Source of the DNA: Carcinoscorpius rotundicauda
Lineage: Eukaryota > Arthropoda > Merostomata > Xiphosura > Limulidae
Direction of reading: 5' to 3'
Length of the DNA: 64,000 nt
Assembly (NCBI GenBank): GCA_011833715.1
Contig: CM022405.1
Coordinates: forward strand, 22,449,466 to 22,513,465
Positions 26,701 to 36,576 of the stretch are shown in pieces; within the stretch, counting starts at the first letter, position 1, and each line of letters starts with the position of its first letter. The position numbers and the translations under genes are program-made. The notes under the pieces are model-generated. The model made no database searches, was not told the DNA's origin, and was given only the letters and a program-made list of their open reading frames with translations.

Positions 26701-29700
26701 TTAATGAAGCATATGGGGTTTCTGATATTAACACACTAAAACAAACACCAACCAATATTTTGACTGTCTTTACAAATCATACATAGCAACTTCAATAAGT
26801 GAAACATAAAAATTTACTTTTATGCAACTGTAACAAAACAGATAAGTGGTTATGTGACAGATTTGCTATTATATATTTATTTTAATGTCCATATTTGTAT
26901 CAGTTAAACATATAGTTAGAAATAATGTAATTGATATTGTGAAATTTCTATTGTAACATTCCCACCTATTAACTGAAGTTATACAAGATTCTCAAGTGCA
27001 AAAACCAACAATGTATATTGGATGTAAATGCTCGTATTGTTGTCTTAGCTAAAATTTCTAAAATCTTGCTTGACGTTTGTAAAAAGATAACCAAAGCAAT
27101 GCGTGGAAATGCAGTGTGTATTGTTTGTTTGCTACAGTTAGTATACCATGAACCTCAGAAGCTATATCTGTGATTAGCTCTTATTAATTGGAACTTCAGA
27201 TACTGACCAGGTATGTTCATAGGTTTTGAACATTAAATATTTAATTTTAGTGGATTAACATCTGATATTAGTATTTTACAAAGACATTGTGTAACTTCAG
27301 TGGTGAAAAACTCATCTGAAGAGCCAGCTAGCCCTTAAGTAAACTGTATCTGTATCAACTCAGAATTAATTCTCTCATCATGAACACTCCATAAGGTATC
27401 AAGGAAGTTCCAGATGTGATAAAAGACTCAATGTTGTTTGTAACTTTGTGAAACTTGTGTATACAAATCATTTTTGGTAAAAACCATTATTATAAATTGT
27501 TTTATTGTTTGTAGATCAAAATACATTTTTATTATAAAAATGCGTGCATCAATCTTGTTGACAAATATTATATATTACATGCATATTGACATTTATTTAT
27601 CCACTAATTCTAAATAAACAATTTAACTCAGTTTTAGGCTATTTGATTGAAACTGTAATACATAACAACTATGATTTAGAATAACATGTTAGCAACATAT
27701 GTCAAAGCCAACCTATTCCAAATAACATTCATCTCTCAAAACTCTGTTACAGATAATATTCCATTGCATACCTGAAACACTACATAACTTTACTTCGATT
27801 AAAATTTAAATTAAATTAAATTAAAAATTTAATATTATATATGAGTTAAATCAGAATATTAAGTCTATAGTTTCATACAAATGAGGAACTCAAATTACTA
27901 ATATTATTAAGCTAGAATATAAAATAAAAACCTTGTATTTTTTATCATTATTTTGCTCAGATATGACATATGTACTTAATCAAACATGGTGGCCTTGTTC
28001 AACTCTTTCCATTTTTTGTGACAATTCCTTATATACACTTACTACAGTATATGACATGTCAATAACCAATCAATAGCTTAGAATGTTCACAGAGCAGTTT
28101 TCTCAGCCATTTTAATCTGCCAAAAGGTTGCCACATTATTTCAATCCAAGTTTTCAAGGAAGTAGGTTGTGTCTTTAGTCTGCTTTAAAGTTTCATTTTG
28201 TTTAAAATCTAAATACATTTTAGTTTTTAAGCTTAACAAATTATAGTGGAATCCTATGATATCAGTATAGTTATTTATAATTTGTTGTTTATTCAACTCT
28301 ATATGTAAAATTTGATATCCTCCATACACAAAATTTCGAAAGACTTAAGAACCTATGTCTAGCAACAACCAAGTGCAAAGGTCACAGTGAGAAGAGATAA
28401 CTGTTTGCCTTACTTCTTTATTTATTGTTCTATATTTTAAGAGAAATAAGTTTAATAATTTATTTCTAAATGGTAATAATCTATATAAGTGTATATAATG
28501 TATGATAATTAAAACTGGACTTTGTATTACAAAATCCTCATCCATTAAAACACAGCCAAGACCGCAAAGACTAAAGGTCAGATTTATATCACTGAATACA
28601 TAACATCAGTGCATGAGCACCACATCAATGCAAGTAATGCAATGTTATCTTGGTATGACTGGAAGGTCAATATAATAACAGTAATATACATGTGTGTGTG
28701 TGTGTGTAAATATATAGCATTATAAGACTTAAGCTACTGAGACTGAACATTTGTATTATAAAATGTAGTCATTCCAGCAGTAAAAAGCATAAATTATATT
28801 TATTTCCTAACAATTTTATGATGGTTATGAGCTTAGTTAAGTGACAGACTCTACATAATTAAAGTATAGAAAATAACATAAAATATAAAATTTTAACAAA
28901 AATCAACATGTGAAATGCATTTAGAAAGTTTTAAAGATTATGCAAACAACAACTAAGATTTAGGGAAAGAGAATATTTTTAATCATAACATGAAATCTCT
29001 CTGCACTGAGACTTGTAACAAAACACAGTTTTCACAAACAAATCTTTAGTAAAAATATTTCTTTACAAAATCTGATTTTTTTGTATATAAAATATACTTG
29101 TAAATTTTATTTAAAGTCTATCGAATTGTATGACGATACACATACTGTATCTGAAATTATAATGCAAATACTTAACGTGTGCAAACTTGTATATGTTGTA
29201 CTGAGCCCATAGCAAGAGATTTAACCTATTCTGTAGTAAAGATAAAGGAAATCCAGCATGCTGTAAAAGTGGAGGGAAGAAGTTTGAGCCACATGAGCAG
29301 TCAGTATTTTACTTTTAAGACATAGACTACACAAAACTATTACAATAAAAAATATAATCCATTTCATTCATGAAAAAATCTCATTCACTATTTAAATGTA
29401 AGTTAAATGCCACACTAAAATATATATATAGGAACGGCTCATTTGGGTTGAGAAAATTTTCTCATACCACGTGGCAAAAAACTCAAACAGTTAGCCTATA
29501 TTTATCTAAAACATATGCATAAAAAAGTGTGTATTATACATAAAAATTTCCATTTCAGGCTCAACTTAGAAAAACCAAAAAATCACAGAGTAAACTGTAA
29601 TACTAATAATATGCAGATACCCTATTCTACAAAAAACTTAAAAGAAGAAATTATGGCAGCATATATGTATTTCTGTGAATCTTTTAAAGAGAATTATATT

Positions 29701-30286
29701 TTATGCTGTTTATTTTTTTCAAAACATATCTTCATCTCTGTTTAAAACTATATATAGTAAATCTCCATTTCAATAGTATTAGTACCAGGGTTTAAGACTG
29801 TGCTACCTGAATTTATGTACATTTATGTATCTCCATTTTGTCATTTTCCGAAATAAATTGTGCATTTATTTTATAATTTAAATATTTTTTAATTATTATG
29901 GAGAAACGTTATTTATTAATATTACCAAGATGTGATGTAAATAATAGCAGTAATACTAAAATGTGAATTATACGAATCTAAAATGGAGATTTTTTCGTTC
30001 CAGCATTTAAGAATCTTTCAGTCTCACATGACACTAATATTTATTATATAAGTTGCACCCTAACACTGTATAAAATCGTTAAAAAATCAGCACACAATGA
30101 ATAACCATCTCAGAAAAGTTCACCTGTTTTAGGATATGATACCACGTATATATCATCTTCTTTCGCTTCAAAACTAGATCCTTTACATTCCAAAAACCTC
30201 AATGCAAAACTTGGAAGACTGAAGTGGTTATAATAATAAACATCGTATGTTTCTGCTAAATTTGGATCAGCTGAATACACTTTCAT
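11312..30286 (-). CDS. SULT: Cytosolic sulfotransferase, complete six-exon gene (298 aa)
   Basis: Exons on the minus strand: 30286-30124, 24893-24682, 18190-18064, 13220-13126, 12618-12435, 11427-11312. Together they give 897 bases, 298 codons plus stop, with every splice phase consistent and all introns GT-AG. The product transfers sulfate from PAPS to hydroxyl or amine groups of small molecules in the cytosol. Diagnostic sites are all present: YPKTGTTW (residues 51-58, PAPS 5'-phosphosulfate loop, Lys53), KTHIP (catalytic His109), YITRNPKD with Arg131 and the following Ser139 (3'-phosphate binding), and RKGKVGDWKNYF (residues 259-270, C-terminal nucleotide loop). Length is normal for SULT1-type enzymes. 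The dimer motif K-x3-T-V-x3-E is degenerate (KNYFTEEMDQ: Val to Glu, Glu to Gln). The introns, up to 6.5 kb, hold many TEs, all outside exons. Substrate and exact subfamily cannot be read from sequence. Confidence 0.95.
11428..12434 (-). other. SULT intron 5, nothing recognised
   Basis: AT-rich with a short GT repeat near 12068-12078. No TE family seen. Intron 4 (12619-13125) is also plain. Confidence 0.5.
12435..12618 (-). CDS. SULT: SULT exon 5
   Basis: 184 bp, acceptor GATGTAG, donor GTTTAT. Reads DPGSGVKKIASFLGKTLSEE, DIEKVVDHCSFSNMSQNPST and on to ESKFYRK. The HCSFSNM segment matches the conserved TSFxxM motif. The exon stops just before the terminal GxVGDWK loop, the usual SULT intron position. 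Confidence 0.93.
13126..13220 (-). CDS. SULT: SULT exon 4
   Basis: 95 bp, acceptor TTCTATTAG, donor GTAAAG. Completes a Pro codon and reads TYSPFWKHNLEFWEHHSDPN then VFFLHYEDISK. It corresponds to the substrate-lobe W-x-H-V-x-x-W and LxYEDM region of SULT1 enzymes. Confidence 0.92.
13332..14731. mobile_element. piggyBac-like non-autonomous element flanked by TTAA (copy 1)
   Basis: TTAA at 13332-13335 is followed by CCCTTTCATGACA. At the other end TGTAGTGAAAGGG is followed by TTAA (14728-14731). The inverted ends CCCTTTCA and TTAA flanks are the piggyBac signature. The 1392-bp interior has no intact transposase frame. It aligns over most of its length with 27845-29224 in another intron of the same gene; shared landmarks include the AATATGGTGGCC stretch and CAACCAAGTGCAAAG. 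A (CA)n(TA)n microsatellite at 14664-14703 lies near its right end. Confidence 0.75.
14664..14703. repeat. (CA)n(TA)n microsatellite
   Basis: About 13 CA units followed by about 6 TA units, inside the right end of the TTAA element. Confidence 0.95.
14732..15839 (-). other. SULT intron 3 segment, nothing recognised
   Basis: AT-rich. The 94-codon frame at 14728-15012 (minus) does not match a known family. Confidence 0.5.
15840..16920 (-). pseudogene. CR1-like LINE reverse-transcriptase remnant
   Basis: Read on the minus strand with frameshifts, segments appear in the right order for a CR1/L2-type ORF2. First comes GDKGRFISNDCEMAGLLNFT (pre-RT). Next is ISGLDIISPRVLKEVE and HIGQVPKDWE (RT motif 0-1), and an NIYRPISFTS-like block. 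Last is LLFLLYTNDASEG followed by VAGCEEDAAALQKDLDHLM (region after the FADD box). The FADD site itself is broken. It is an old, inactive copy in SULT intron 3. Confidence 0.75.
16921..18063 (-). other. SULT intron 3 segment, nothing recognised
   Basis: AT-rich between the LINE remnant and exon 3. No repeat family recognised. Confidence 0.5.
18064..18190 (-). CDS. SULT: SULT exon 3: PAPS 3'-phosphate binding
   Basis: Acceptor TTTTTTGCAG, donor GTAAGT. Reads LVYITRNPKDVVVSYYHFAR then MLKISAYKGTFAQFFERFLQ and NR. The RNPKD-S-YYH segment is the family's 3'-phosphate site. Confidence 0.94.
18620..18735 (+). mobile_element. Diverged tRNA-derived SINE of the third family
   Basis: Contains GGTGTTACAGTGTTAAGTCT, an ATTTGACTCCCC B-box-like stretch and the shared body GTGGGCACAAAAGATAGCCT. 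Weaker than the other copies. Lies in SULT intron 2. Confidence 0.5.
19810..21530 (-). pseudogene. Tigger/pogo transposase pseudogene with lost catalytic residue
   Basis: Minus-strand pieces in family order: MSSKCKASDSINDEHKKKVQ near 21520; MDIIKYNKNGECVVNI and PPVAVLTIVKNVDEIE at 21439-21251 (N-terminal helix-turn-helix); PGFTRNARLLGDTLLLKASK and DWLTLLVGGNANGD near 20930-20830. The catalytic core at 20699-20457 includes NLAFKINLVLNNAGAY, RTTSLMQPMDQGVIS. Family members have LDNAPG where this copy has LNNAG, so the second acidic catalytic residue is changed to Asn. Stops and frameshifts elsewhere make it dead. Confidence 0.85.
22062..22183 (-). mobile_element. tRNA-derived SINE, third family, reverse copy
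   Basis: Reverse complement of the GCCCCCGTCTAGTACAGCAG head with B-box-like GGTTCAATTCCC, and the GCAGATAGCCAGACGTGGCT tail ending in TTTGCTATAAGAAAACACAC. Confidence 0.8.
22274..23587 (-). mobile_element. Tc1/mariner element with 25-bp perfect terminal repeats and broken transposase
   Basis: The ends TACACCCTTGTGCAAATTAA (22274 on, continuing TTGAAAC) and the reverse complement at 23561-23587 are perfect inverted repeats, with TA dinucleotides at both borders. The 1310-bp element encodes a Tc1-type transposase on the minus strand in several broken frames: EHTGMTYREISDVVGVSLLT (helix-turn-helix, near 23250), VLFSDETCFF (first catalytic Asp, near 22900) and VNSPDLNPIENLWAISKERL (22580-22520, final Asp/Glu region). 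Stops in several places. Intact ends with a dead gene suggest a fairly young copy. Confidence 0.92.
23588..24681 (-). other. SULT intron 2 segment with short repeated motif
   Basis: A motif near TAAATTTTGTGAAGGTATATA occurs twice (about 23801 and 23891) and again inside the TTAA element near 14586, so part of 23800-24060 may be an end of a piggyBac-like relative. Otherwise nothing recognised. Confidence 0.4.
24682..24893 (-). CDS. SULT: SULT exon 2: PAPS loop end and catalytic histidine
   Basis: The acceptor TTTAG is followed by GT-ACA-ACT-TGG, completing GTTW. It ends LEKKCK before GTGAAT. It includes SPRYIKTHIPYSLLP with catalytic His109. The frame runs on a few codons into the intron, but the donor is fixed by exon 3, which starts LVYITRNPKD. 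Confidence 0.93.
24894..25199 (-). other. SULT intron 1 segment, nothing recognised
   Basis: Plain AT-rich sequence between exon 2 and the Tc fragment. Confidence 0.5.
25218..25341 (-). pseudogene. N-terminal fragment of a Tc1/Tc3-type transposase
   Basis: From the ATG at 25341 the minus strand reads MANRKQLSSDLKKQIIVKYK then FRVSLSSIATQLNVPKLKYM. That is the paired-like helix-turn-helix start of Tc1/Tc3 transposases, without the catalytic domain. The sequence to its left stays unrecognised, so this is a truncated relic distinct from the 22-23.6 kb element. Confidence 0.65.
25418..27839 (-). other. SULT intron 1 segment, no element recognised
   Basis: AT-rich. The 81-codon frame at 26243-26488 (plus) and the sequence to about 26640 look like possible decayed coding TE, but I cannot place them in a family. 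Confidence 0.4.
27845..29224. mobile_element. piggyBac-like non-autonomous element (copy 2), diverged
   Basis: Aligns with 13560-14731: ATTAAGTCTATAGTTTCATA, ACATGGTGGCC, CCAATCAATAGC, TTTTAATCTGCC and CAACCAAGTGCAAAGGTCAC occur in the same order. The right end reads GAGATTTAA with TTAA at 29221-29224. The left TTAA end is degenerate or missing. It carries an interior segment (about 28395-28690) that copy 1 lacks. A (GT)n tract is at 28690-28707. Confidence 0.65.
29428..29476 (-). mobile_element. Short Penelope-like terminal fragment
   Basis: GGCTCATTTGGGTTGAGAAA is nearly the reverse complement of TTTCTCAACCCAAGAGCC at the 3' end of the Penelope-like element near 60020-60040. Only the terminal few dozen bases are present here. 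Confidence 0.5.
30124..30286 (-). CDS. SULT: SULT exon 1: start codon to PAPS loop
   Basis: Begins MKVYSADPNLAETYDVYYYN and ends YVVSYPKT plus one base of the Gly codon, before a GTGAAC donor. This is the first ATG in the frame. The N terminus is short and lacks a signal peptide or membrane segment, as expected for cytosolic rather than Golgi sulfotransferases. Confidence 0.92.
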
Positions 30287-30660
30287 TTTTATCTATTGCC
30301 TACGTATAATAGTATAAGTTAACTTATAAGCAACCCTGAATTAAACATTAAGCAAAATAACCACGTGCCTGGGACACCACAGAGTTCACTCCCCACCTAT
30401 CGTGCACCTTAACTATTTCGCCATCACACTGAACTTTAGTCGATTTTTTCGTAATTGTCCTTATCTGCCGTGTTCGACTTTAATCGAAGTCATTGATTTG
30501 CGAAAGATTACTGCGAAGAGCAGTAAAAAGTGTTGGCAAAACTTTGAGTAAAGAATTATCGTATGTTATGATGTCTGGAACTGTTTTGTTTTACCTTACA
30601 CTGCTTTATTCAATCAGAGTATAATACCACGGAAACCGAAGTCAAACTAAATGGTGACAA
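30287..30660 (-). promoter_or_regulatory. Presumed 5' UTR and promoter region of SULT
   Basis: Immediately upstream of the SULT ATG. It is less AT-rich than its surroundings, with several CpG-containing stretches between 30410 and 30520. No TATA box or initiator can be assigned with confidence. Confidence 0.35.
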
Positions 30661-31404
30661 ATGTGTACCTAGGCGTAGCTAGTTTTATGTTTTTTTTTGT
30701 TGTTGTTTTTTATTTGTTTTCGTACCTTATATTTGGTTTATTGTCTCGTTTGTTTTTGTTTTATTTGCGTTAGTATTGCATTATTCACGTGTGTTTTGTA
30801 ATATTTTTATAAGTGTTTCTCACTAAAGCTTTTGTAAACTAATTTTTTGGCTTCAAAAAACTTTCTATAAAAAAACTTCCTTTGTGTGCGATTGCATCCT
30901 TTAAAATTTATCATACCAAAAAAAAATTTAGAAAAGAATATCACTGTAGCAATGCCACCGTTCATAAATTACATGTAAACTATAAGAATATTTGGGCATG
31001 TATTTATTTCATTGTGATAATGTAATATTATACACAGATCTGAAACTGAGATATACTCAAGGGATAAATACAAGGGTGCCTGGTCTTAAATATTGCTGTT
31101 GTTATATGAGAACTGAGTGACAATAACGTTAGTCCTAAATACTGTAACTAGTTTAGTCAGTACACTGGAAACGCTACTGTAACCTGGAATAATGAAGTGC
31201 ATCCAGGCATGCAGATAAAGTTTGAGACACGTGTCTGTTTTGTTGATGTGTAGTTTGTTGACTCATCTAAAGTCTCCAGGTCAGAATTGACAGTTACAAC
31301 TCATTCTTCAGATATTAATTAGGATAAAGGTACTCTAGCCTAGGCCTAACCCAGTATCTAGTAGTTAAATGTACAATACAGTTTACAATTGATTATATGT
31401 CATG
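30661..31404. other. Intergenic, nothing recognised
   Basis: Poly-T rich stretch at 30690-30770, then plain AT-rich sequence. Confidence 0.5.
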
Positions 31405-31682
31405 TATGTTGTTGTTTTTGAATTTCGCACAAAGCTACTCGAGGACTATCTGTGCTAGCCGTCCCTAATTTAGCAGTGTAAGACTAGAGGGAAGGCAGCT
31501 AGTCATCAACACCCTCCGCCAACTCTTGGAGCTACTCTTTTACCAACGAATAGTGTGATTGACCGTGATTTTATAACGCCCCCACGGCTGAAAGGACGAG
31601 TATGTTTGGCGCAACGGGGATGCGACCCCGTGACCCTCGGATTACGAGTCGTACGTCTTAACACGCTTGGCCATGCCGGGCC
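31405..31682 (-). mobile_element. tRNA-derived SINE, main family, reverse copy
   Basis: Full-length copy from TTTTTGAATTTCGCACAAAG to the head end GGCCATGCCGGGCC. Several single-base differences from its sisters (for example GGCGCAACGGGGATGCGACC). No clear target duplication. Confidence 0.9.
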
Positions 31683-32137
31683 ACCAGTACAGAATGATCA
31701 CTGTATATATAGGCTACTACAGTATGTGTTGTCGATCACAAATTGTTTTGTAATACTTTGTGACTCACAATGGATTTGCATACTACCACTGATATTGCTT
31801 CTTGCATTAATCTATCATAGCAACAACCTTAATGAAATTTTTGCAATGACTGAAAATTAATTCCCCTAAAATGGATTGAAAGCAGTCTCGAATGGTTTTC
31901 AACCAATCAAAATGCAGCAAATCAATAAAGGTATTTATGAATTCGTGTCTTTGTGTTGATGGACCATGGTCCTAGAATAACTTTCTAAATGTAAACCAAG
32001 TGCCTAATATGTTTGATTGTCTCACCAACGTTTTTCTTTTTGAATTTTAGTGTTTTTCTAGTCGTTATTACTGTATATGATACATCTTCTTTTGTGTTTG
32101 TTTTTTACTTTTGTTTATGTATTTTTCAGACTGCAAG

Positions 32138-34886
32138 ATGAAACGTGTTTAGTTAAGTGGTGCACAAAAGAGAAAACTGGCAAAAAGGAACCAATAAAAG
32201 GTTTTGGATTTAGTGATTAAGACTGAAAAGCTGAATAATTTTTTCACTCAACTTACACAACATGTTGATGCAAGTTGCTTTATAAGAGTGTCTGAAGTTG
32301 AAATAATTTCTGAAAATGAAAATCTACTGGACTATGGTAAAATGCTTCACTTTACAAAAGATGAAGGAACTAAAGAAGAAGATCCAGGGTTGTGGCTAGA
32401 TTTCTCTGTTGATGATGTGGCTTATTGGATTGCTTGTGGACCCAGTGACTGTCAACATCACAATTGGCCATTTGGAAAATATTGCTGGACTTTCAATGAT
32501 GGCAAACCAAAGAGATACTGTTCACAAAAACTTTTCTTTGGGGTAAAAGCCAATGGTAAGCAATACAAGAGAAAGTGGTTATTGTATTCATCATGAACAG
32601 GGTCAGTATACTACTTTGTTTGTAAACGTTCTGCCTCTAAATTTTCCTCACGTTTTGTTGAAAGAGAAGGGTTCAGTGACTGGCAAAATACTATTGTAAT
32701 TGATCATCATGATTGTTTGTTTGTTTGATTTTTTGTATTTCGCACAAAGCTACTCGATGGCTATCCGTGCTAGCCGTCCCTAATTTAGTTGTGTAAGACT
32801 AGAAAGAAGACAGCTAGTCATCACCACCCACCGCCATCTCTTGGGCTTCTCTTTTATCAACGACTAATGGGATTGACTGTCATATTATAATACTCCCACG
32901 GCTGAAAGGGCGAGTATGTTTGGTACGACGGGGATGCGAACCTGCGACCTCAGATTACAAGTCGCACGCCTTAACACACTTGGCCATGCCGGGAGCCAAG
33001 TGATCATCATGAAAGAAGCGCTACTCACCGAGACTCTTTGCTAACATACTTAACTAGCATACAAGGTTTAGGCTTGCAACAATAGTTGAAAAAACATATT
33101 AAGAAGAGTGCAATTACTTGGAACATGTCTTGGAGCGTGTAATAGCTGTTATTCCTACGTTAGTTGAATATGGCCTGGATTTTCGAGAAACAAATGAAAA
33201 ATTTGATTCACTGCCAGATGGGAATTTTTGGGCTATACGAGCTCATAAGTTAGTTTGATCCATGTTTAGCAGGACACATTTTAAAATATTGAGATTCTGG
33301 AAAGGAAATCTTTCTTTCCACTTGTGAAAGAAATCATTGAACAAATGTCTCAGAAAGTTCACGTGTTCATTGTTGATGAAATAAATTATTTTGGTTATTT
33401 AAGCTTATCAGTTAACTCGACTCCAGGTCTATCACATACAGATCAGTTAAGTGTTGTATTTTGATACTTAAAAGATGGGCAGCCTATTGAACGCTTTTTA
33501 ACCTTTCTGGAACTGAAAAGCTATTTTGGTGAGGAAATGGCAAACCAGGTATTGCAGTACTTACATGAAGTTTGCAAACTTAATTTTTCAAATTGTAAGG
33601 GTCAGTCTTACAACAACGCTGCTGACATGTCCGGGCGTTATAAGGGGATGCGGCAAACGATTTTAGAAGAAAATAAATTTGCCATATATGTGCCCTGTGC
33701 ACCCCATTAACTAAATCTAGTAAACCGAAGTGCTGTTGACTGCTGTCAAGTGGCAGTTAATTTTTTCTCTACATTGCATTTGCTCTATACTTTTTTTCAG
33801 CCTCAACCAGGCGGTGGAAAACTATTATAGCTTGTCTTGAAAATGAAAGTGTGTTAAAATCTCTCTCTGATGCCAAATAGGAGGCACACGCTGTGGCAAC
33901 AACAGCAATTTTGAAGTCTTTCTTTAAGATTTTAGAAGCTTTAGAATGTCTACTTGAAGACCAGTCACAAAAGAGTGACACTAGAAGAGAAGCAGATAAT
34001 ACTGCAAATAAGATGCAAGAGCTAGAATTTGTTTTTATATTGATCATGTGTGATGAGATTTTGCAAACGCTTCATGAAGCAAGTCAAGTTCTACAAAATG
34101 AGGATGTGAGCTTGAAAACATGTGCAGATCTGTACGGGTCATTAGCTGACTAACTATGCACTTTAAGAGATGACTGAAAGATTTGAAACAGTTGCAAAGG
34201 AAATACTACCAGGTGTTGATTACAATACAGCTCAAACTCGCAAACGTGTCAGAAAGAAGGCACTAAATAACGGAGATGCACAAGAAGTAGATCTGAATGC
34301 CAGAGATAAATTTCCTATCACCACTTTGTAAACAATTGTTGACAAACTGGAAACCCAGATGACAAAGAGGATAAGTGTACAAAGAAATAGCAAAGAAATT
34401 TTCTTTTATAAGTGATATGCCAAATAATGTCACTTCATCTGCTGAAATTGAAAAGCACTTTCAGTGTTCCCAAAAGCAAAATGATGCTTACCCGAGGATT
34501 TGGACACTAATGTCTCTGCCAAACTTCAGAAGTTTCATTCATATGTGCGCCATAAGTTCAGTTCAACAAAAACTGTAAAAACCAGATTCAGTAATGTTGA
34601 ACTTTATAAAATAATTTCAGGAGACAAAATTGAGTGTGCGTTTTCAAACGTAGACATTACATTACGTATATTTTTAACATTAATAGTCACATATTGCACA
34701 ACTGAGTGTTTATTTTCTCAACTCAAGCATATTAAAAATCCCAACAGATCAACTATGCAACAAGACAGGCTGGATGCCTTGTCTTTGTTAAGTATAGAAG
34801 CAGCTTTGTTACGTCAAATAAGTTTTGAGGATTTGACCAAAAACTTTGCAATCACAAAATATGGAAGAAAACTTTTTAAAATTTAA
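32138..34886 (+). pseudogene. hAT-superfamily (DUF4371/ZMYM-type) transposase pseudogene, split by a SINE
   Basis: Family blocks are in order with stops and frameshifts. MKRV-LSGAQKRKLAKRN starts at 32138. DVAYWIACGPSDCQHH follows near 32415-32465. SVNSTPGLSHTDQLSVVF and RFLTFLELKSYFGEEMANQV lie near 33410-33550. GQSYNNAADMSGRYKGMRQT and FAIYVPCAPH lie near 33600-33710. The C-terminal dimerisation region at 34500-34886 includes KLQKFHSYVRHKFSSTKTV, TYCTTECLFSQLKHIKNPNR and MQQDRLDALSLLSIEAALLR. A main-family SINE with 12-bp target duplications splits the frame at 32701-33012. The coding part is about 2.4 kb without the SINE. Terminal inverted repeats were not found. Confidence 0.85.
32701..33012 (-). 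mobile_element. SINE inserted into the hAT pseudogene, 12-bp target duplication
   Basis: TGATCATCATGA at 32701-32712 and 33001-33012 flank a full-length reverse-oriented main-family SINE (tail T-rich at 32713, head end CCATGCCGGG near 32994). The insertion post-dates the hAT copy. Confidence 0.95.
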
Positions 34887-34924
34887 ATAAATATTGAGGC
34901 ATAAGTAAATAATTTGCTTACAGA

Positions 34925-35065
34925 GTTTTAAGTTCAAAGTGAGAAATTGTTAACATCAAAGTGAGAATTTTTTTAATAAAATGGTTTTGAGTAAATTTTC
35001 ATGTTAGTAAACATCAAGGCGTGCATTTGTGAACATCAAAGTGAGAATTACTAACTCAGAGTGAA
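34925..35065. repeat. Cluster of short direct repeats after the hAT frame
   Basis: AACATCAAAGTGAGAATT-like units occur near 34951 and 35032, with variants CAAAGTGAGAAATTG near 34936, AACATCAAGGCGTGCATTTG near 35011 and AACTCAGAGTGAAAAC near 35052. Sub-terminal repeats of this kind are common binding sites for hAT transposases, so this may mark the 3' end of the element. Confidence 0.6.
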
Positions 35066-35407
35066 AACAAATATACAGTAAAAATAATTTATTTTTAATT
35101 ATCGTTACTCAAAGAAGTGATTTCCCTCATCTTTTCTAAATAAAAGGTCTCAGTCATTGCTTGATTTTGATCCATGCCGAATCTGTTAAAAAAATAAAAT
35201 AAAAAAGTTTTTATTTAATATAGTTTTGGGGTCTGACCTGGAAGAAAACTGAAGAATGGTTATAAATTTTCAAACTTTTATTTAACTTTCAGCACTGTTG
35301 AGTCTTAATGTCTTGTCAGTTAAGCAGTGGAGGGGCCTGAAGGGGCACTATTGTTAAGCTGTGCTTAAAGCATCAGTTGCACATAATCCGGCACTGGTTA
35401 TACGCGT

Positions 35408-35672
35408 ACGGGCTCGGCAGGGCCAAGCGTGTAAGGCGTGCGACTTGTAATCCGGGGGTCGCGGATTCGCGCCCGCGTCGCTTCAAACATGCTCGCTCTC
35501 CCAGCCGTGGGTGTGTTATAATGTTACGATCAATCCCACTATTCGTTGTTAAAAGAATAGCTCAAGAGTTGGCGGTGGGTGGTGATGACTAGCTGCCTAG
35601 TCTTACACTGTAAAATTAGGGACGCCTAGCATAGATAGCCCTCGAGTAGCTTTGTGTGAAATTCAAAAACAA
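35408..35672 (+). mobile_element. tRNA-derived SINE, main family, forward copy
   Basis: From CGGGCTCGGCAGGGCCAAGC through the TGTAATCCGGGGGTCGCG loop and B box region, body GAGTTGGCGGTGGGTGGTGA, to GCTTTGTGTGAAATTCAAAA. It has a small deletion in the CTGCCTTCCCTCTAG block. Confidence 0.9.
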
Positions 35673-36576
35673 AAAAATAGTTATAAGCGTAATTTTGGTT
35701 GCAATATTTAATCAATGAAAGCTAAGGCCTATATTAAATTAAGTCGTTTAACACATTGATGCTAATATTCAGATTCAGTCTCAAATCTGATTTTTCTTGT
35801 CAACAAGTAGCAATATGTGGCCATAAAGTCACGTTTCAAGTCACTGATAAGCCACGTTTAGTCTTTACAACACAAGAAAACAATTTAACTCCGATTTACA
35901 TGATAAGATGTTCAACACTGCTCTAATAATAATTTTTGCAAAAGGATCACTGTACTCTGAAACAAGCGGAGATTTCCTTATTAGACGCTTTTACCCGTAC
36001 GTGAAAATCTTACATTAATTCTTTTTACTTCGAAAAGATCTACGCTGTAGAAGAAAAACACTTTTCCAAAGAAGAAAGAAATAAAATTTGTCATAATTAT
36101 AAAAACGCAAAAAGATTGTGATAAAACCAGACGACAAGAAAGATGCTGTCGTCATTTGAAAACGTAAATTAGACATTGAAGAAAAACACTGACTATCCCG
36201 AAATAACACTTTCTACACTTTGGTTGATAATGATCCTATCCTATCATTCCAAGAGTCTGTCAGTTAAAACAGTTGAAAACACAGTTGCTCAAAATGATCC
36301 TCACCCAACAAACGCCGTTAATTTAATCATTCAGTTCCAAAAATGTTGCTCTTTTATATTCTACCTCAGATACATAAGTCTAAATAACCAAAATTGCCTA
36401 AAAGTATTTGCTTCCAGCTGTTCTACAGAATCAATATAGATTGTTAAATCAATTTCCACTTTTAAACATGCTAGCACTAACGTACTCAGTACCTTATGTA
36501 ATATTATATGTTTTTAATATCTTACATTACTCTATCAACAGATTATCACCACTTATTCACCAATGATATATATACG
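35673..36576. other. Intergenic, nothing recognised
   Basis: Short frames at 36015-36439 have no support. Confidence 0.5.

Noticed and set aside
30124..30286. Golgi membrane sulfotransferase
   Set aside because: The N terminus has no signal anchor, and the motifs YPKTGTTW and RKGKVGDWK are those of the cytosolic family.
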